From Balanoglossus misakiensis (taxonomy: Eukaryota; Hemichordata): DNA of 64,000 bases. The stretch covers positions 6,696,001 through 6,760,000 of the forward strand of contig CM082591.2 of NCBI GenBank assembly GCA_040954595.2, in the 5' to 3' direction. Shown here piece by piece: positions 1-15,740 of this stretch (position 1 is the first letter of the stretch; every line of letters starts with the position of its first letter). The notes under the pieces were generated by a model, which saw only the letters and a program-made list of their open reading frames with translations, did not search any database and was not told where the DNA came from. The position numbers and the translations under genes were made by a program.

Positions 1-2438
<2,438 letters not shown>

Positions 2439-2870
2439 GAACAGAAATCAAGAATTCACTTTTTCACTGTAGCTATACGCATTTTCGATCATCTCATTTA
2501 CAGCGCATGTGCAAGACGCATTCAAATGGAAAAAAGTGCTATTTTAGACAACCACTTAAACATTGCAATTGGACAAACACAGTTTTTGTATTTTAAATTA
2601 ACAACTATACGCGCACCCATATGTCCGTCTATTTTTACAGATTTTCCCTGTTAAGAACAGAAATCAAGAATTCACTTTTTCTCTGTAGCTATACGCATTT
2701 TCGATCATCTCATTTACATCGCATGTGCAAGACGCATTCAAATTGAAAAAGTGCTATTTTAGACAACCAATTTAAAATTGCAATTGGACAAACACAATTT
2801 TTATATTAACATCGTAAATTGTGGTATTTTAAATTAACAACTATATATATATGCGCAACCATATGCCCGT
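2439..2870. repeat. Two-copy direct tandem repeat, about 216 bp unit
   Basis: The segment from about 2439 (AACAGAAATCAAGAATTCAC) is repeated from about 2655 in the same order: CTGTAGCTATACGCATTTTC, the CATGTGCAAGACGCATTC stretch, then the CAATTGGACAAACAC stretch. The two copies differ by a few substitutions and one short insertion. It is non-coding and of unknown origin. Confidence 0.85.
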
Positions 2871-2930
2871 CTTTTTTACAGTTTTACTCTATTAAGATAT
2901 TTTTGGCTTGTAATTGTGTTGAAATAAATT

Positions 2931-3115
2931 GAATAGATGACCAACAAAATTGATTTGTCTTGTCACCATGTTTGCTCTCGGGGTCAATATGTGTCTATAC
3001 CAGTCTCTCTGTCTATCTGTCTGTCTTTCCTTGCCATCAGGTATATCTCAATTTCGTTAGAGGCAAGGACTGCAGGGCAAGCAAATATTCTCCTAAGCAT
3101 TTCTTCATTTTCTGC
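2931..3115. repeat. Duplicated segment, copy A (also at 6733-6905)
   Basis: This stretch, beginning with a GATGACCAACAAAATTG phrase and ending in a GTTAGAGGCAAGG phrase, matches 6733-6905 almost base for base. Part of it also matches 59150-59260 in reverse orientation. There it lies in the intron after coding exon 9 of subtilase gene 2. It is therefore a displaced copy of intron DNA from the 3' part of the subtilase gene. Confidence 0.8.
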
Positions 3116-4860
3116 TGCGATTGATGCACAATAACATTGTGTTCCATTCGATGACACTGCGCCGACTCTGTGAAGGTTGTAACATTTCCAGACAATGTTT
3201 CAACAGTGTGATACGAAGAGGTCATTTTCGAGTGGCCTCTGATAATTCTCACCGGAAATCGGGTCTTTACTCCGATCAACTATAGTTATACACATCCTTC
3301 GCCCTTATTCAGTAGTTACCCACGCAGTGGCATTTCAGAAAATAAATTCCCTCCAACTACTTTCAATCTCTAATCATTCAGCGGACTACAATGTCATAAT
3401 GCTTCATCTCAAGCCGAGGGCGCATGACACTCTAATATTCAATAATAATAAACACTAAACACTAACAAGATAGAGCGAAAGGCCAAGTAACCTTGACATT
3501 TATTAGAATGTGAAAATGTGTAAACGTTTCAAAATTCCTCGCCAGTTTCCTCAAAACGGCAGAAAAACACAGTAAAACCTCAAACAAAGGAGGTCACAGT
3601 TCAAAGGTCAACTGGCGAGGAAAAGCTTACAATTATAACCGTTGCTGTCTTCTCTTTTCAAGTTGAACCTACTTGCCATAAACATAGAGATGGTATATGT
3701 GACGATTCTGAGCCCCGTTCACATGTCAGTGATGCAGCCCTCATCTTATTCTCTGATATCAAATGACGTCAGACGCTCTCGGTCACAGTTACGTTAATAG
3801 CATGCCAATTTCCAGATAACGGGCAGCGTGGTGCAGACAAAAACTGTGCAGACAGTGAGGCTGATAAGGCACCATACCCGATAGTCTGGTTCCCTGCCCC
3901 AATCCCACCGCTGGCTGCGCTACCAGACTACATATACCCGATACATCTTACGTGTTTGGTGGTTCTAAAGTAAAAACATACTCCGAAAAACTTTTACTGG
4001 ATGTTGAAATATTGCCTGCCCGTCATCTGGAAATGACAACGCCGTGGGTCACATGGCCAGATCACGTGATTGATAGTAAAGCATAAGGTGGTGAGGTTCA
4101 CGCGCAAAGCACAATGGGAGTTCCAACGTAAGTAACCTTTCATTTGAATTCCGTCTTGCCTCGAGTACACACGTTTGATGTGTCTGGCCGATCACTTTCT
4201 TTGAACCTTTTCCGTAGGATAGTTTCGATTTTTGTGACACCGGACGTTTAGTTGTGTACGTATTGGTAACAAGTTCGTTCTCTGTGATATTCTTTTAGCT
4301 CGCATGACGTTTTTAACCGTCTATTCGGATCGATGTATTGGCCGCGGGGCTATGCGCATACGTCGACGGGGAGTAGCTGCATGATGCCCGCTGAGCGTGA
4401 AAAGCTTTACCGTAGGCCAACATAGTGTTGCAGCTTTTCGATTCGTTCTATTACAGCGCAGTTATCTTCTAAAATATGTCCAGTATTTTAAAAAATCCCA
4501 TACCAAACCGCAAATAAATGAATACCAAAAGATTGTTATTTTATTTTACGCACAATGAGTACAAGAAGTACATGTATGTACTCTGTAAATATGTGGTTAT
4601 TTACGCAAGTCAAACGGCGCGCGTCCCTCACTACCACACAAAATATCCTAAAGAAGTGCTTGAACGAAATTTTTACTGCCACTGGAATGGTGCCAAAGCG
4701 AGCGGAATGTCGTTTTGGTCTTTCAGGAACGTGTTAACTGTAATCACTATCAGTGTTCTCAAATAGTGCACTTTGGAAGGTTTGGAGTAGACGATTGTTC
4801 TGATGTTTTTATGGTGTTTTGTTTTGCTATGGATTATTTTATAATCTGAATTAAAGATGA
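3116..4860. other. Non-coding stretch
   Basis: No supported gene. A small palindrome (TAGTCTGGT ... ACCAGACTA) lies at about 3881-3932. The short frames here have no splice context and no family resemblance. Confidence 0.45.
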
Positions 4861-4863
4861 AAT

Positions 4864-4892
4864 AATAATAAAATAATAATAATAATAATAAA
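4864..4892. repeat. (AAT)n microsatellite
   Basis: A short, slightly interrupted AAT/AATA tract. Confidence 0.85.
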
Positions 4893-4940
4893 CAATACGG
4901 TTAATTAAGCAATACCCCTGCCGCAGGCGGGTATACACGA

Positions 4941-5014
4941 GATTTGGGTACAATTCGAGATATATTATAGCACGAGCCATCAGGCGAGTGCTATATGGAG
5001 CGAATTGTACCCAA
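4941..5014. repeat. Foldback hairpin
   Basis: An imperfect inverted repeat. The outer arms are GGGTACAATTCG and CGAATTGTACCC and the inner arms include ATAGCAC and GTGCTAT. It has the form of a short foldback element, and no function can be assigned. Confidence 0.6.
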
Positions 5015-5429
5015 CAAAGCTGTGCGCTCGCTGTTTAGTCTGCCTGCCAACTTCAAACTACGTCGCCCGAGTACGAATGTTACCAACAGTACGCCATGAT
5101 GACAGCTGACATACGGAGTGAAAACACACAAAAAATCACAACTCGGAACAAAATCGATAGCAGGTTCCACATAGATCGATGCTAACACACATGAACTTAT
5201 AAAAATCGGATTGGTTTTTCGTTCAAACGAGGTTTCCTTTACATAACCTACGAAAACATAAGTCGATTGCGTATATACAGAAAGCTACACGCGTGACACT
5301 GCTAGGTCGACCATGTTCTGTTCATGAAGAGCAGGTTAAGCCGGAAGTGACGACGTGACCCACACCACCTCGTAAAGAATAGTCTGAATATCTGTCGCCT
5401 GTCCATCGACCGTTCGTCCGCTGTCAAAC

Positions 5430-6250
5430 AGCAATTACTTTTTGAAAAGTTGATGTCCCTGCAGCTTCGACTATTCACTCTGTCTGATGTCAGTCAAATG
5501 TGTTGTAATCCTGACGAAATCTGCAGTTATGCATCTTTGGGATACTTTTTTGTTTTGGTTAAAAAATCTTCAACCATCTTCTTCTTAGTACCCGCTTTGA
5601 TATACTATAGCATTGCATGTAGTCTAGATGTATAGGTTTACAATTTATTCAATTTGTAGCGAAATCAGTCTTCTATTTACAATATATTCACCATTTTAGT
5701 CAAAATTCGTGTTAAGAACTGCTTGACGATTATTTCCTAGAGTTTGGAAGGTCGTCTATTGCACTACATGGAAAGCGTTTTTTTAGAATTAAATATTATT
5801 ATTATTATTACTGCATTTCGGAATCCCTCATACACACAACAGGCAAGTGAGTCGAATCCACATGTTGCCCGTCCATGCATTGATACACCCACATAAATAC
5901 AAATCAGTCCATCCATTTATCCATCAAGATTATGTGTCTCTATTGTCACATGCTTTACTTCTCATACATATAACTTCAGACCACCATATGCTTAGATAGA
6001 TATTTTATTTAGTTAATCATTCTTGATTACATGTAATTCGGCATTATCAAGGAAACCCGCAACCAATGAAAATGTTCAGAATGGGCGTATAGTCTTCTCA
6101 CGTTTCCCTGGGTAAAGTGGTTCCAAGGTACATTATGCTGGATAAAACAGGACAAAACGAAAGAAGTATTAGGAATATTTTCAAGAAATGAAGTAAGATC
6201 ATCCATCAATAAATCAACCAAGCAAGCATTCAATCAATCTGTCAAACATT
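5430..6250. repeat. Inverted duplicate of 60.89-62.13 kb
   Basis: Several blocks here match, in reverse complement, the flank downstream of subtilase gene 2. 5440-5660 matches 61915-62140, 5700-5960 matches about 61090-61400, and 6010-6240 matches about 60890-61060. The block order is the mirror image, so both lie downstream of their own subtilase gene. This shows that the whole gene neighbourhood was duplicated in inverted orientation. No coding capacity is claimed. Confidence 0.8.
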
Positions 6251-6732
6251 AATACCAATAATCAGTCAATTCGTCAGTCAGTCACTACTGAACCCGAAAC
6301 AGAGGAATATTCTCTGGCTTTAATGCAAAAAACGCATCAATAATTATGTGCACATTAAAAGCATGATTTTATTCTTGTTTATTTTCTAAGCATATATCGA
6401 CTTTTCGTGTCACTTTGGATACTGACATTCTTGCACTGTTTAACATAATTTCAATGAATAATATTTTTTGACTAATTTTATCTCACCGAATGTGTATATT
6501 TGTCATCATGTGATTTAAACACAAATATGTATATAGTATTTATTTGTTTAATTGACTTCCTATTTTAGACAACCAATTAAAAATTGCAATGGTGCAAACA
6601 AAATTGAGGTATTGTAAGTCAACAAATATGTACACGCATATTCGTTTACTAGCACCCATGTACCCGTCTTTTTTATATTTTAATCGTTCAGGATATATTT
6701 GGCTTGTAATTGTGTTGCGAATAAATAAAATT

Positions 6733-6905
6733 GAATAGATGACCAACAAAATTGATTTGTCTTGTCACCATGTTTGCTCTCGGGGTCAATATGTGTATAT
6801 ACCAGTTTCTCTGTCTATCTGTCTGCATTTCCTTGCCATCAGGTATATCTCAATTTCGTTAGAGGCAAGGGCAAGCAAATATTCTCTTAAGAATTTCTTA
6901 CATTT
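6733..6905. repeat. Duplicated segment, copy B (also at 2931-3115)
   Basis: Nearly identical to 2931-3115. It corresponds in position to the intron after coding exon 9 of the paralogous gene 2, where a PAN exon begins shortly afterwards. No PAN exon follows here on the minus strand. Confidence 0.8.
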
Positions 6906-7076
6906 TCAATGACTATAGAGAGATTCAATACATTATGACACACTCATGTGGTAAGTACGTCTGTCTATATCACCGGCATGATTGCAAAGTCAATGTAACA
7001 TGATTGAAAAGCTGATCTAGCTTCCCTAAAATATTTTTCACGGGATTAGAGCTTTCGATACTATGTGAGGACTTAC

Positions 7077-7913
7077 CGCTTGGAATCTGCAGAAGTTTGT
7101 TGGGGGTTTGTCCACGATGGGGTTCGGGTACGCCAGATAGATCGATTTTGTTGGACGCCGCAGCGTTCGTCAATGCATCCAACACCTGGTTTTGTGTAAG
7201 GCCGTTGTTTTGTTCGAGAAGCAGGGCTGCAACACCTTTGAAGAAAATATTGAGGAGAAAAACATATCAACACACAAGCTTGTAGACACATTGTACTGTC
7301 GAATGGGGTCTATAGCACAATTAATTTGTTTAACGCTCTTATATTCAACTATCGACTTCACTAATGACGTCATGTGCTATACAGAGTGCATTTTGTGGTC
7401 ATGATTTCACCATGCTTGAAGATCCCCGTTGCCATGCCACAGTTTGAAAACAAACATAATGGGATATTTTTGCACAACAATCAGTGTCATATTAATAGCC
7501 AGAGTCACAGTACTGAACATTACAGTCTGATAGAGTACCACCCAACTTTGTATTGCATGATAGTGTGGAACAATTAACCCACAAGATTTATCCATAATTT
7601 GGTAACTTCTGATAGGCAATAGTGGACCACTTTGATTTAAATAAATAATTGTACATGTTTAATAGGGTCAAATTCTTTCAAATTCCTTTGCCGTATGACA
7701 CACTAAGATACCCTTACCAGAGACATGGGGCGTGGCCATCGAGGTTCCACTCATGTGTGTATAGAAGAAATCATCAAAGTGGCTAGCACTTCTGATTTCA
7801 GACCCAGGTGCAAGAATGTTGACACAACCGCCGTAATTTGAATACCAGGCGAAGTCATCATTGTATTCTGTTGCTCCCACTGTAATTGCCTGTAAGACAT
7901 TGACCGTGGATGG

Positions 7914-7962
<49 letters not shown>

Positions 7963-10900
7963 GCCTTTATTTCCAATTAATGTTGACATGTACGTTCGAG
8001 GGAAATTCATAGAGCATGTGTTTACTATGTAGCTCATGTCATCTAGATGTATCATACACGAAATCACCACTTTTCACCACTGACCTTTTTGGTGGAGCGC
8101 GCACACACATTAAATTGCACAGCAAATGACTTTATGCAAGAATTCCCTGTATTCTTGATTCATAAAAATGTCTAAAACAGTGATTATGTCCCTTAAAATG
8201 GTTACAACTGTAACAATGTAAAATGCCAGATTGGTGCTTCTCATAAAAGGTACGCAAATGCGCATAAATATTTTATTCTTGCACTTTTGTACGCGTCGTG
8301 CCTTACGTGCTTATCGAGGAACCTCACAATAAATGGCTGTACCATATTGTACTTTTGGCATTGCTCATATTTCAGGGCATCATCACTCTCCATGTAACAT
8401 ACCTCAGGCGCCGATGCTGGTGACTTCGTGCATGCGTCAGTTTGCTCGTTTCCAGCTGCAACAACCACGATATATCCAGCAGTGGTCAAACGCTGAACTG
8501 CCAAATTCACAGCTGCGGAAGATCCACCACCCAATGACATAGAAGCCACTGCAGGTAACATGTTTGAAGCGGCAAGGTAATCCATAGCTTTGAAGATAAA
8601 ATGGTCATAAATTAAAAGAAATGTAGGAACCTGTCGAAAAAATCCTGCCTCATGTCATTGTATTTAAAACCTTCCAGAACCTAACATTTGTACATATATT
8701 GGGTAATTGTACAGTTGTTGCAATCGGCTGGCCTCACTGGAGAAAAGAAGAACCACTCCCGTCATTCTTAATTTGAATTGTAATACTTAATTTGCATGTC
8801 AATACTTTATTTGAATATGAGAAAGGTAATAGTTTTTTTCTCACTGTAGTTAAAGTTTTGGCCCAAGAATTGTAAATAGTTTTTTGTCTGAATGGGTCTA
8901 TTAGTTCGTATTATTCGTATTCGTCGTCGTATCCATGGCCGAATATACCGTCGATTAGAGATTGTACTTCTTCGCAACACTCACCTCCAATTAATTCACC
9001 GCTTGTCCCGGTACCGAAGCAATTCAAAACTCGTACTGAGTGTAAAATAACACCAGGTGCAACACCAACAGTGCTTCCGCCTATTGTACCAGCCGCGTGA
9101 GTTCCATGTCCGTGACAGTCGACTCCCTGTTAAATAGTAACCATTGCGTGAATTGTGAATGTTAACCAGATGGAACATGAGTGAAATGTAACATTTCTCC
9201 ACGACAACCTATTCTCACACACATACAATCACGTAACCATGTACTGACAATCGATTTGTCCACCAGCCCAGTTGATAGGAATCATATTCATAATTTACAC
9301 TGAAAATCACAAAAGACATGACAGGAAACATCGTCAATAATGTGCGCTGTATTTTATAGCCAATAGTTAACAATCTAAACTGCATATTCTATTATTTAAT
9401 GTAGGCTATGGCCTAAAATCTCGTTTTGATTGGTAGTGCAATTTCAATGCAGTCACACAAGTCGTTTTGATTGTGTATGTGTGTTATTTAGGTAGCACCG
9501 TTATTGATACAAAATTTTACAAATACAACTTACATCCCGTCCGTCCCAGAAGGCATCGTAGAATCGAACTGCTCTCCCACCAAACTCGTTGTGAGTTAAA
9601 CGTATACCAGTATCAAAAACAAAGACATTGACACCACTACCATCCCCTGTGGAGTAGAGAAACCTACCAGTAAGGTCGTTTTAGGTGAACTTTTGTTTAA
9701 CCGTGAATTACCTTTAACAATTCCAATGGTGGAATTAAAAATGACAGCCAAACTCCCTAGTTACATGTATGTACATTCCATTAAGATCAAAATGTTATTG
9801 ACTTATTCGAGTGATTGTTAGCTTCCAATTAAAGCATAGATGAAGATTAAATTTGGGTTAATTTGAAGGTAATACCTGACCTATTCATCTTCTTCCGGAA
9901 AATAAATAGTTTTTGATGGAAGGTAGATTTTATGAAACCTGCACTGTCTAATGAGGTTTGTTAAAGTGCCTAATGTCTTACCATATGGGTAGGGGGAATA
10001 GAGATTGTCCAAAGGGAGGTCGGGCTGATCAATCCTGTCTAAACCCCATTCCTCTTCTGCATGGATCACTTCGTCTTCTTCTACGAATTCGACCTCATCT
10101 AGCCAACGGAGCTGTGGCAGAAATTTAACATACAAGAAAGCATACATACATACATACATACATACATACATACATACATACATACATACATACATACATA
10201 CATACATACATACATACATACATACATACATACATACATACATACATACATACATACATACATACATACATACATACATACATACATACATACATACATA
10301 CATACATGCACACATGCACACATGCACACATGCACACATGCACACATACACACATACATACATACATACATACATACATACATACATACATACATACATA
10401 CATACATACATACACACACACATGCACACATGCACACATGCACACATGCACACATGCATACATACATACATACATACATACATACATACATACATACATA
10501 CATACATACATACATACATACATACATACATACATACATACATACATACATACATACATACATACATACATACATACATACATACATACATACATACATA
10601 CATGCATGCATGCATACATACATACATACATACATACATACATGCATACATACATACATACATACATGCATACATACATACATACATACATGCATACATA
10701 CATACATACATACATACATACATACACACATGCACACATGCACACATGCACACATGCACACATGCACACATGCACACATGCACACATGCACACATGCACA
10801 CATGCACACATACATACATGCATACATGCATACATGCATACATACATACATACATACATACATACATACATACATACATACACACATGCACACATGCACA

Positions 10901-10975
10901 CATGCACACATGCACACATACACACATACACACATACACACATACATACATACATACATACATACATACATACAT

Positions 10976-11024
<49 letters not shown>

Positions 11025-11606
11025 TACAAATGTAAAATAAATAATACATACTATATGGACTGCGTCTCCAGGAATTCTAGCAACAAAGCCTTTCATCAGT
11101 CTTGTCACATTTATTTGAAAGTCAATATGCAATCCATGTTCTTTAGAAAGTGCTTGGAATTTTTCTTTGAACGCTGCCAGATCATCATCTGTTAGGTCGT
11201 CCTGTATCGAAACCGAAATTACATTTTTGCATTTATGTTTAGTCTGTGTACGTCTGCAGTTCATTTATTTTTATTTGTTTCACAATATACAAACCTAGAA
11301 AATGCCAAAAGAAAACTAAAACTCACATGTTCACCACAACATAACGTAGCATGGCCAATTTCTTTTAAATGGATAAATAGTTATGAATCTGCTTACCTTT
11401 ACTTTCACAATGTATTCATCATCTATTTTCTCATCTCCAGCATGTATCAACGGAGCTTCAGTTTCACGTTTAACAAAGCTTGGACGCAGAGCGCGGATTC
11501 TTCTCTGTTCTCTTAACGTCTCCTCCGACTTTCGGGATTCTGCAATCTGTATCCCAAGGAAGGCGATCACACATAGCCAAATCACAACTGAGTGCGATTT
11601 GATCAT
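7077..11606 (-). CDS. Subtilase gene 1: secreted proteinase K-like serine protease (S8A)
   Basis: Eight coding exons can be placed on the minus strand with GT-AG borders and matching phases: 11397-11612 (ATG at 11606), 11052-11201, 9982-10111, 9534-9646, 8985-9126, 8403-8587, 7718-7889 and 7077-7235. Together they give about 420 codons. The product starts with a hydrophobic signal peptide (about residues 1-25), then an inhibitor I9-type propeptide (about 60-140), then an S8 domain. The catalytic residues are visible: Asp in VFDTGI (exon 5), His in GHGTHAAG (exon 6), oxyanion Asn in AAGNEQ (exon 7) and Ser in GTSMATPH (exon 8). Family knowledge predicts a self-processing extracellular endopeptidase. 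The last exon ends in a good phase-1 donor (GCG|GTAAGT), but no following exon is recognisable before the window edge. If the donor is not used, the frame runs on to a stop at 6970. The 3' end is therefore missing, lost or displaced. Intron 3 is a CATA microsatellite. Confidence 0.88.
7914..7961. repeat. (GAT)n trinucleotide tract next to exon 8
   Basis: It lies in the intron just upstream (minus strand) of the exon 8 acceptor of gene 1. Gene 2 has the complementary (ATC)n at the same place (57979-58034), so the tract predates the gene duplication. Confidence 0.95.
10141..11028. repeat. CATA/TGCACACA microsatellite in intron 3 of gene 1
   Basis: A long CATA tract with interspersed TGCACACA and TGCATGCA variants, ending in a CA run beside exon 3. 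The same variant pattern ends each later tract (for example 13990-14408), which identifies those ends as intron 3-derived. The long Met-Tyr-Val-Cys and His-Thr-Tyr-Ile frames across it are not genes. Confidence 0.97.
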
Positions 11607-12246
11607 GGTTGTCTGAAACAACGGGATGTTGAACAGGAATGTTATGGAGATGATTTGACATATTGCAGTTATGGCTTGAAACGTTTACAGCCACAAGTAC
11701 ACATGGATTAAAGTGCAAGGGGAACTTTACAAACAAATGCGTTTCTTATATTGACGTTCTCTGCAAATTGACGAAGTCGCTAAATTACACATTGTTTGGA
11801 TTATTGTACTTTTGTTTTGGGAGTTCATTCAACTTCTTCATTGAGTTATGTTAAACGACTGGTCTTCACAACAGTTTCTCACTTCTCATGCGAAAACCGG
11901 GAAACTGAAACCAAATTTCAACTTTTCAGGGAAAAAAGAAAAGAAAAATGTACATTGTTGAGAAATGTGGCTAGGTAGTCGAATACAATAAGAATAAAGT
12001 GAAAGTTCAACTCATAGCATATGCCATGGGTGCACATTGGTTTGGTTTTGATGCATGTTAGACACCCGTGTTTCCGTTGGATCTTATCAGTGAGCAGGAT
12101 ATAAATCTTTGTCTGTATCTTCAACTTGAAAAACAACGACTTTCATTAACTCAACTAATCATGATTACTGGATTGTATGGTTATACCAAAACGAATGACG
12201 ACTGAATGTTTGGTATGTACATCTAAGTTACAAGTCACATACATAC

Positions 12247-12345
12247 CTTAGTGCTGTAGTTTACACAGAGGATGAAGTCGAGCTGCTGAGCTGGTCACTG
12301 ATGCCGAAGTGGAAACTTGTAACAACTGTTCTCTCGATACACTGG
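12247..12345 (-). promoter_or_regulatory. 5'UTR exon and promoter region of subtilase gene 1 (approximate)
   Basis: Coding exon 2 begins with an acceptor (TTTCAG) six bases before the ATG, so a non-coding first exon is expected upstream. A donor TAAG|GTATGT lies at 12247/12246 and is conserved in every 5' copy and in gene 2 (54034/54035). A TTTAAA element and a TGCGTCA-like CRE/AP-1 motif lie just upstream and are also conserved. The transcription start and the upper limit of this exon are inferred. Confidence 0.5.
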
Positions 12346-12420
12346 CTTTAAAGATGTCGCCATGACGCATTGCACGTCCCAAAATACTCTCAATTAAAAC
12401 GTCTATGAATATTAAATTTT

Positions 12421-12868
12421 CAAAAGCTCTGCAGTCGAAAACACACGCCTGTTTGACTGACGAGTAGATGCGATATTGTTATTAAAAAGTATTTTTAAAT
12501 TCAATTTTGCGTCCGATTTTATTCTTCATATGCCCCGTCTCTACCAGCATCCATGTATGTGTGTATCTATGTACAAAAAATTTTGTAAAACAATTTATTG
12601 TGCAATCACTGCGTGTCTCGGCTTTGGTGTCACCCAATCTACTCTAAAAGCTCTGCAGTCGAAAACACAAGCCTGTTAGACTGACGTGTAGATACAATAT
12701 TGTTATTAAAAAGTATTTTTAAATTCAATTTTGCGTCCGATTTTATTCTTCATATGCCCCGTCTCTACCAGCATCCATGTATGTGTGTATCTATGTACAA
12801 AAAATTTTGTAAAACAATTTATTGTGCAATCACTGCGTGTCTCGGCTTTGGTGTCACCCAATCTACCA
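12421..12868. repeat. 224-bp tandem duplication upstream of gene 1
   Basis: The stretch starting AAAAGCTCTGCAGTCG at 12421 repeats at 12645. All complete 5' units (15.8k, 20.6k, 45.5k) have both copies. The corresponding region of gene 2 (53.65-53.87k) has one. The tandem duplication therefore arose on the gene 1 side before the array formed. Confidence 0.9.
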
Positions 12869-13222
12869 GAGACATTTTTGTGATATGAATAGCTTGTTAT
12901 TATCTATCAGCAAAGAAAGACATTTTAGAGTCAGATCTGGGGTCTCCTCACTGTGAACTGAAAGCGAGGTGAAATAATATTCGATTCTGAGAGATTTTAC
13001 AATTTGTAGTATGTTTGTTTTAAAGGTATCAATCTTAACCAAGAATGTACGCGACGTTTAGAGATGTACTACCTTTGGTTTTTAATTTGAGGTTACATTA
13101 ATGTGTAGTCGCTACGTCAAATCAGCTGGACAGATATTTTGCTATTGCATCGGTTATATTAGCTGAATCCTCATCGCCAGTTCCATGGTCGGCCAGACAG
13201 GCACTCGCTGTTTGTGCGCAAA

Positions 13223-14355
13223 TACATACATACATACATACATACATACATACATACATACATACATACATACATACATACATACATACATACATACATA
13301 CATACATACATACATACATACATACATACATACATACATACATACATACATACATACATACATACATACATACATACATACATACATACATACATACATA
13401 CATACATACATACATACATACATACATACATACATACATACATACATACATACATACATACATACATACATACATACATACATACATACATACATACATA
13501 CATACATACATACATACATACATACATACATACATACATACATACATACATACATACATACATACATACATACATACATACATACATACATACATACATA
13601 CATACATACATACATACATACATACATACATACATACATACATACATACATACATACATACATACATACATACATACATACATACATACATACATACATA
13701 CATACATACATACATACATACATACATACATACATACATACATACATACATACATACATACATACATACATACATACATACATACATACATACATACATA
13801 CATACATACATACATACATACATACATACATACATACATACATACATACATACATACATACATACATACATACATACATACATACATACATACATACATA
13901 CATACATACATACATACATACATACATACATACATACATACATACATACATACATACATACATACATACATACATACATACATACATACATGCATGCATG
14001 CATACATACATACATACATACATACATACATGCATACATACATACATACATACATGCATACATACATACATACATACATGCATACATACATACATACATA
14101 CATACATACATACACACATGCACACATGCACACATGCACACATGCACACATGCACACATGCACACATGCACACATGCACACATGCACACATACATACATG
14201 CATACATGCATACATGCATACATACATACATACATACATACATACATACATACATACATACACACATGCACACATGCACACATGCACACATGCACACATA
14301 CACACATACACACATACACACATACATACATACATACATACATACATACATACAT

Positions 14356-14404
<49 letters not shown>

Positions 14405-14408
14405 TACA
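13223..14408. repeat. Fused CATA microsatellite between 5' units 1 and 2
   Basis: It begins after the CTGTTTGTGCGCAAA phrase that marks the upstream tract. It ends with the TGCATGCA/TGCACACA/CA pattern of the intron 3 tract. It therefore joins upstream-type and intron-type microsatellite sequence. Confidence 0.95.
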
Positions 14409-14431
14409 AATGTAAAATAAATAATACATAC

Positions 14432-15740
14432 TATATGGACTGCGTCTCCAGGAATTCTAGCAACAAAGCCTTTCATCAGTCTTGTCACATTTATTTGAAA
14501 GTCAATATGCAATCCATGTTCTTTAGAAAGTGCTTGGAATTTTTCTTTGAACGCTGCCAGATCATCATCTGTTAGGTCGTCCTGTATCGAAACCGAAATT
14601 ACATTTTTGCATTTATGTTTAGTCTGTGTACGTCTGCAGTTCATTTATTTTTATTTGTTTCACAATATACAAACCTAGAAAATGCCAAAAGAAAACTAAA
14701 ACTCACATGTTCACCACAACATAACGTAGCATGGCCAATTTCTTTTAAATGGATAAATAGTTATGAATCTGCTTACCTTTACTTTCACAATGTATTCATC
14801 ATCTATTTTCTCATCTCCAGCATGTATCAACGGAGCTTCAGTTTCACGTTTAACAAAGCTTGGACGCAGAGCGCGGATTCTTCTCTGTTCTCTTAACGTC
14901 TCCTCCGACTTTCGGGATTCTGCAATCTGTATCCCAAGGAAGGCGATCACACATAGCCAATCACAACTGAGTGCGATTTGATCATGGTTGTCTGAAACAA
15001 CGGGATGTTGAACAGGAATGTTATGGAGATGATTTGACATATTGCAGTTATGCTTGAAACGTTTACAGCCACAAGTACACATGGATTAAAGTGCAAGGGG
15101 AACTTTACAAACAAATGCGTTTCTTATATTGACGTTCTCTGCAAATTGACGAAGTCGCTAAATTACACATTGTTTGGATTATTGTACTTTTGTTTTGGGA
15201 GTTCATTCAACTTCTTCATTGAGTTATGTTAAACGACTGGTCTTCACAACAGTTTCTCACTTCTCATGCGAAAACCGGGAAACTGAAACCAAATTTCAAC
15301 TTTTCAGGGAAAAAAGAAAAGAAAAATGTACATTGTTGAGAAATGTGGCTAGGTAGTCGAATACAATAAGAATAAAGTGAAAGTTCAACTCATAGCATAT
15401 GCCATGGGTGCACATTGGTTTGGTTTTGATGCATGTTAGACACCGTGTTTCCGTTGGATCTTATCAGTGAGCAGGATATAAATCTTTGTCTGTATCTTCA
15501 ACTTGAAAAACAACGACTTTCATTAACTCAACTAAATCATGGATTACTGGATTGTATGGTTATACCAAAACGAATGACGACTGAATGTTTGGTATGTACA
15601 TCTAAGTTACAAGTCACATACATACCTTAGTGCTGTAGTTTACACAGAGGATGAAGTCGAGCTGCTGAGCTGGTCACTGATGCCGAAGTGGAAACTTGTA
15701 ACAACTGTTCTCTCGATACACTGGCTTTAAAGATGTCGCC
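14432..15740 (-). pseudogene. Subtilase 5' unit 2: partial copy (UTR exon, exons 2 and 3)
   Basis: A near-identical copy of the 5' end of gene 1: exon 3 at 14432-14581, exon 2 at 14777-14991 with ATG at 14985, and a UTR exon donor at 15626. No exons 4-9 follow before the next unit. Exon 2 has lost one A in the signal peptide region (about 14960), which shifts the frame. On its own it can encode only a signal peptide and part of a propeptide. It differs from unit 1 mainly by single-base indels, which fits either a recent duplication or uncorrected read errors. Confidence 0.8.

Noticed and set aside
3881-3932. Short palindrome considered as a tRNA-like fold
   Set aside because: The arms pair, but there is no anticodon arm or T-arm consensus.
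10141-11028. Possible CRISPR-like or satellite array
   Set aside because: Simple tetranucleotide repeat without spacers, in a eukaryotic genome. It is not CRISPR and not a higher-order satellite.
10125-11264. Very long Met-Tyr-Val-Cys and His-Thr-Tyr-Ile reading frames, here and at 13.1-14.6, 17.0-19.5, 21.3-24.3, 42.8-44.3, 46.2-49.4, 51.5-52.3 and 55.2-56.1 kb
   Set aside because: They are translations of CATA, CA or TATG microsatellites, open in many frames because the repeats lack stop codons. Only the short ends overlap real exons.
12476-12888. Repeated 62-67 codon frames conserved in every 5' unit
   Set aside because: They recur because the DNA is duplicated. In gene 2 and in the 61.5 kb fragment they differ without keeping coding character, and they lie in the upstream region.
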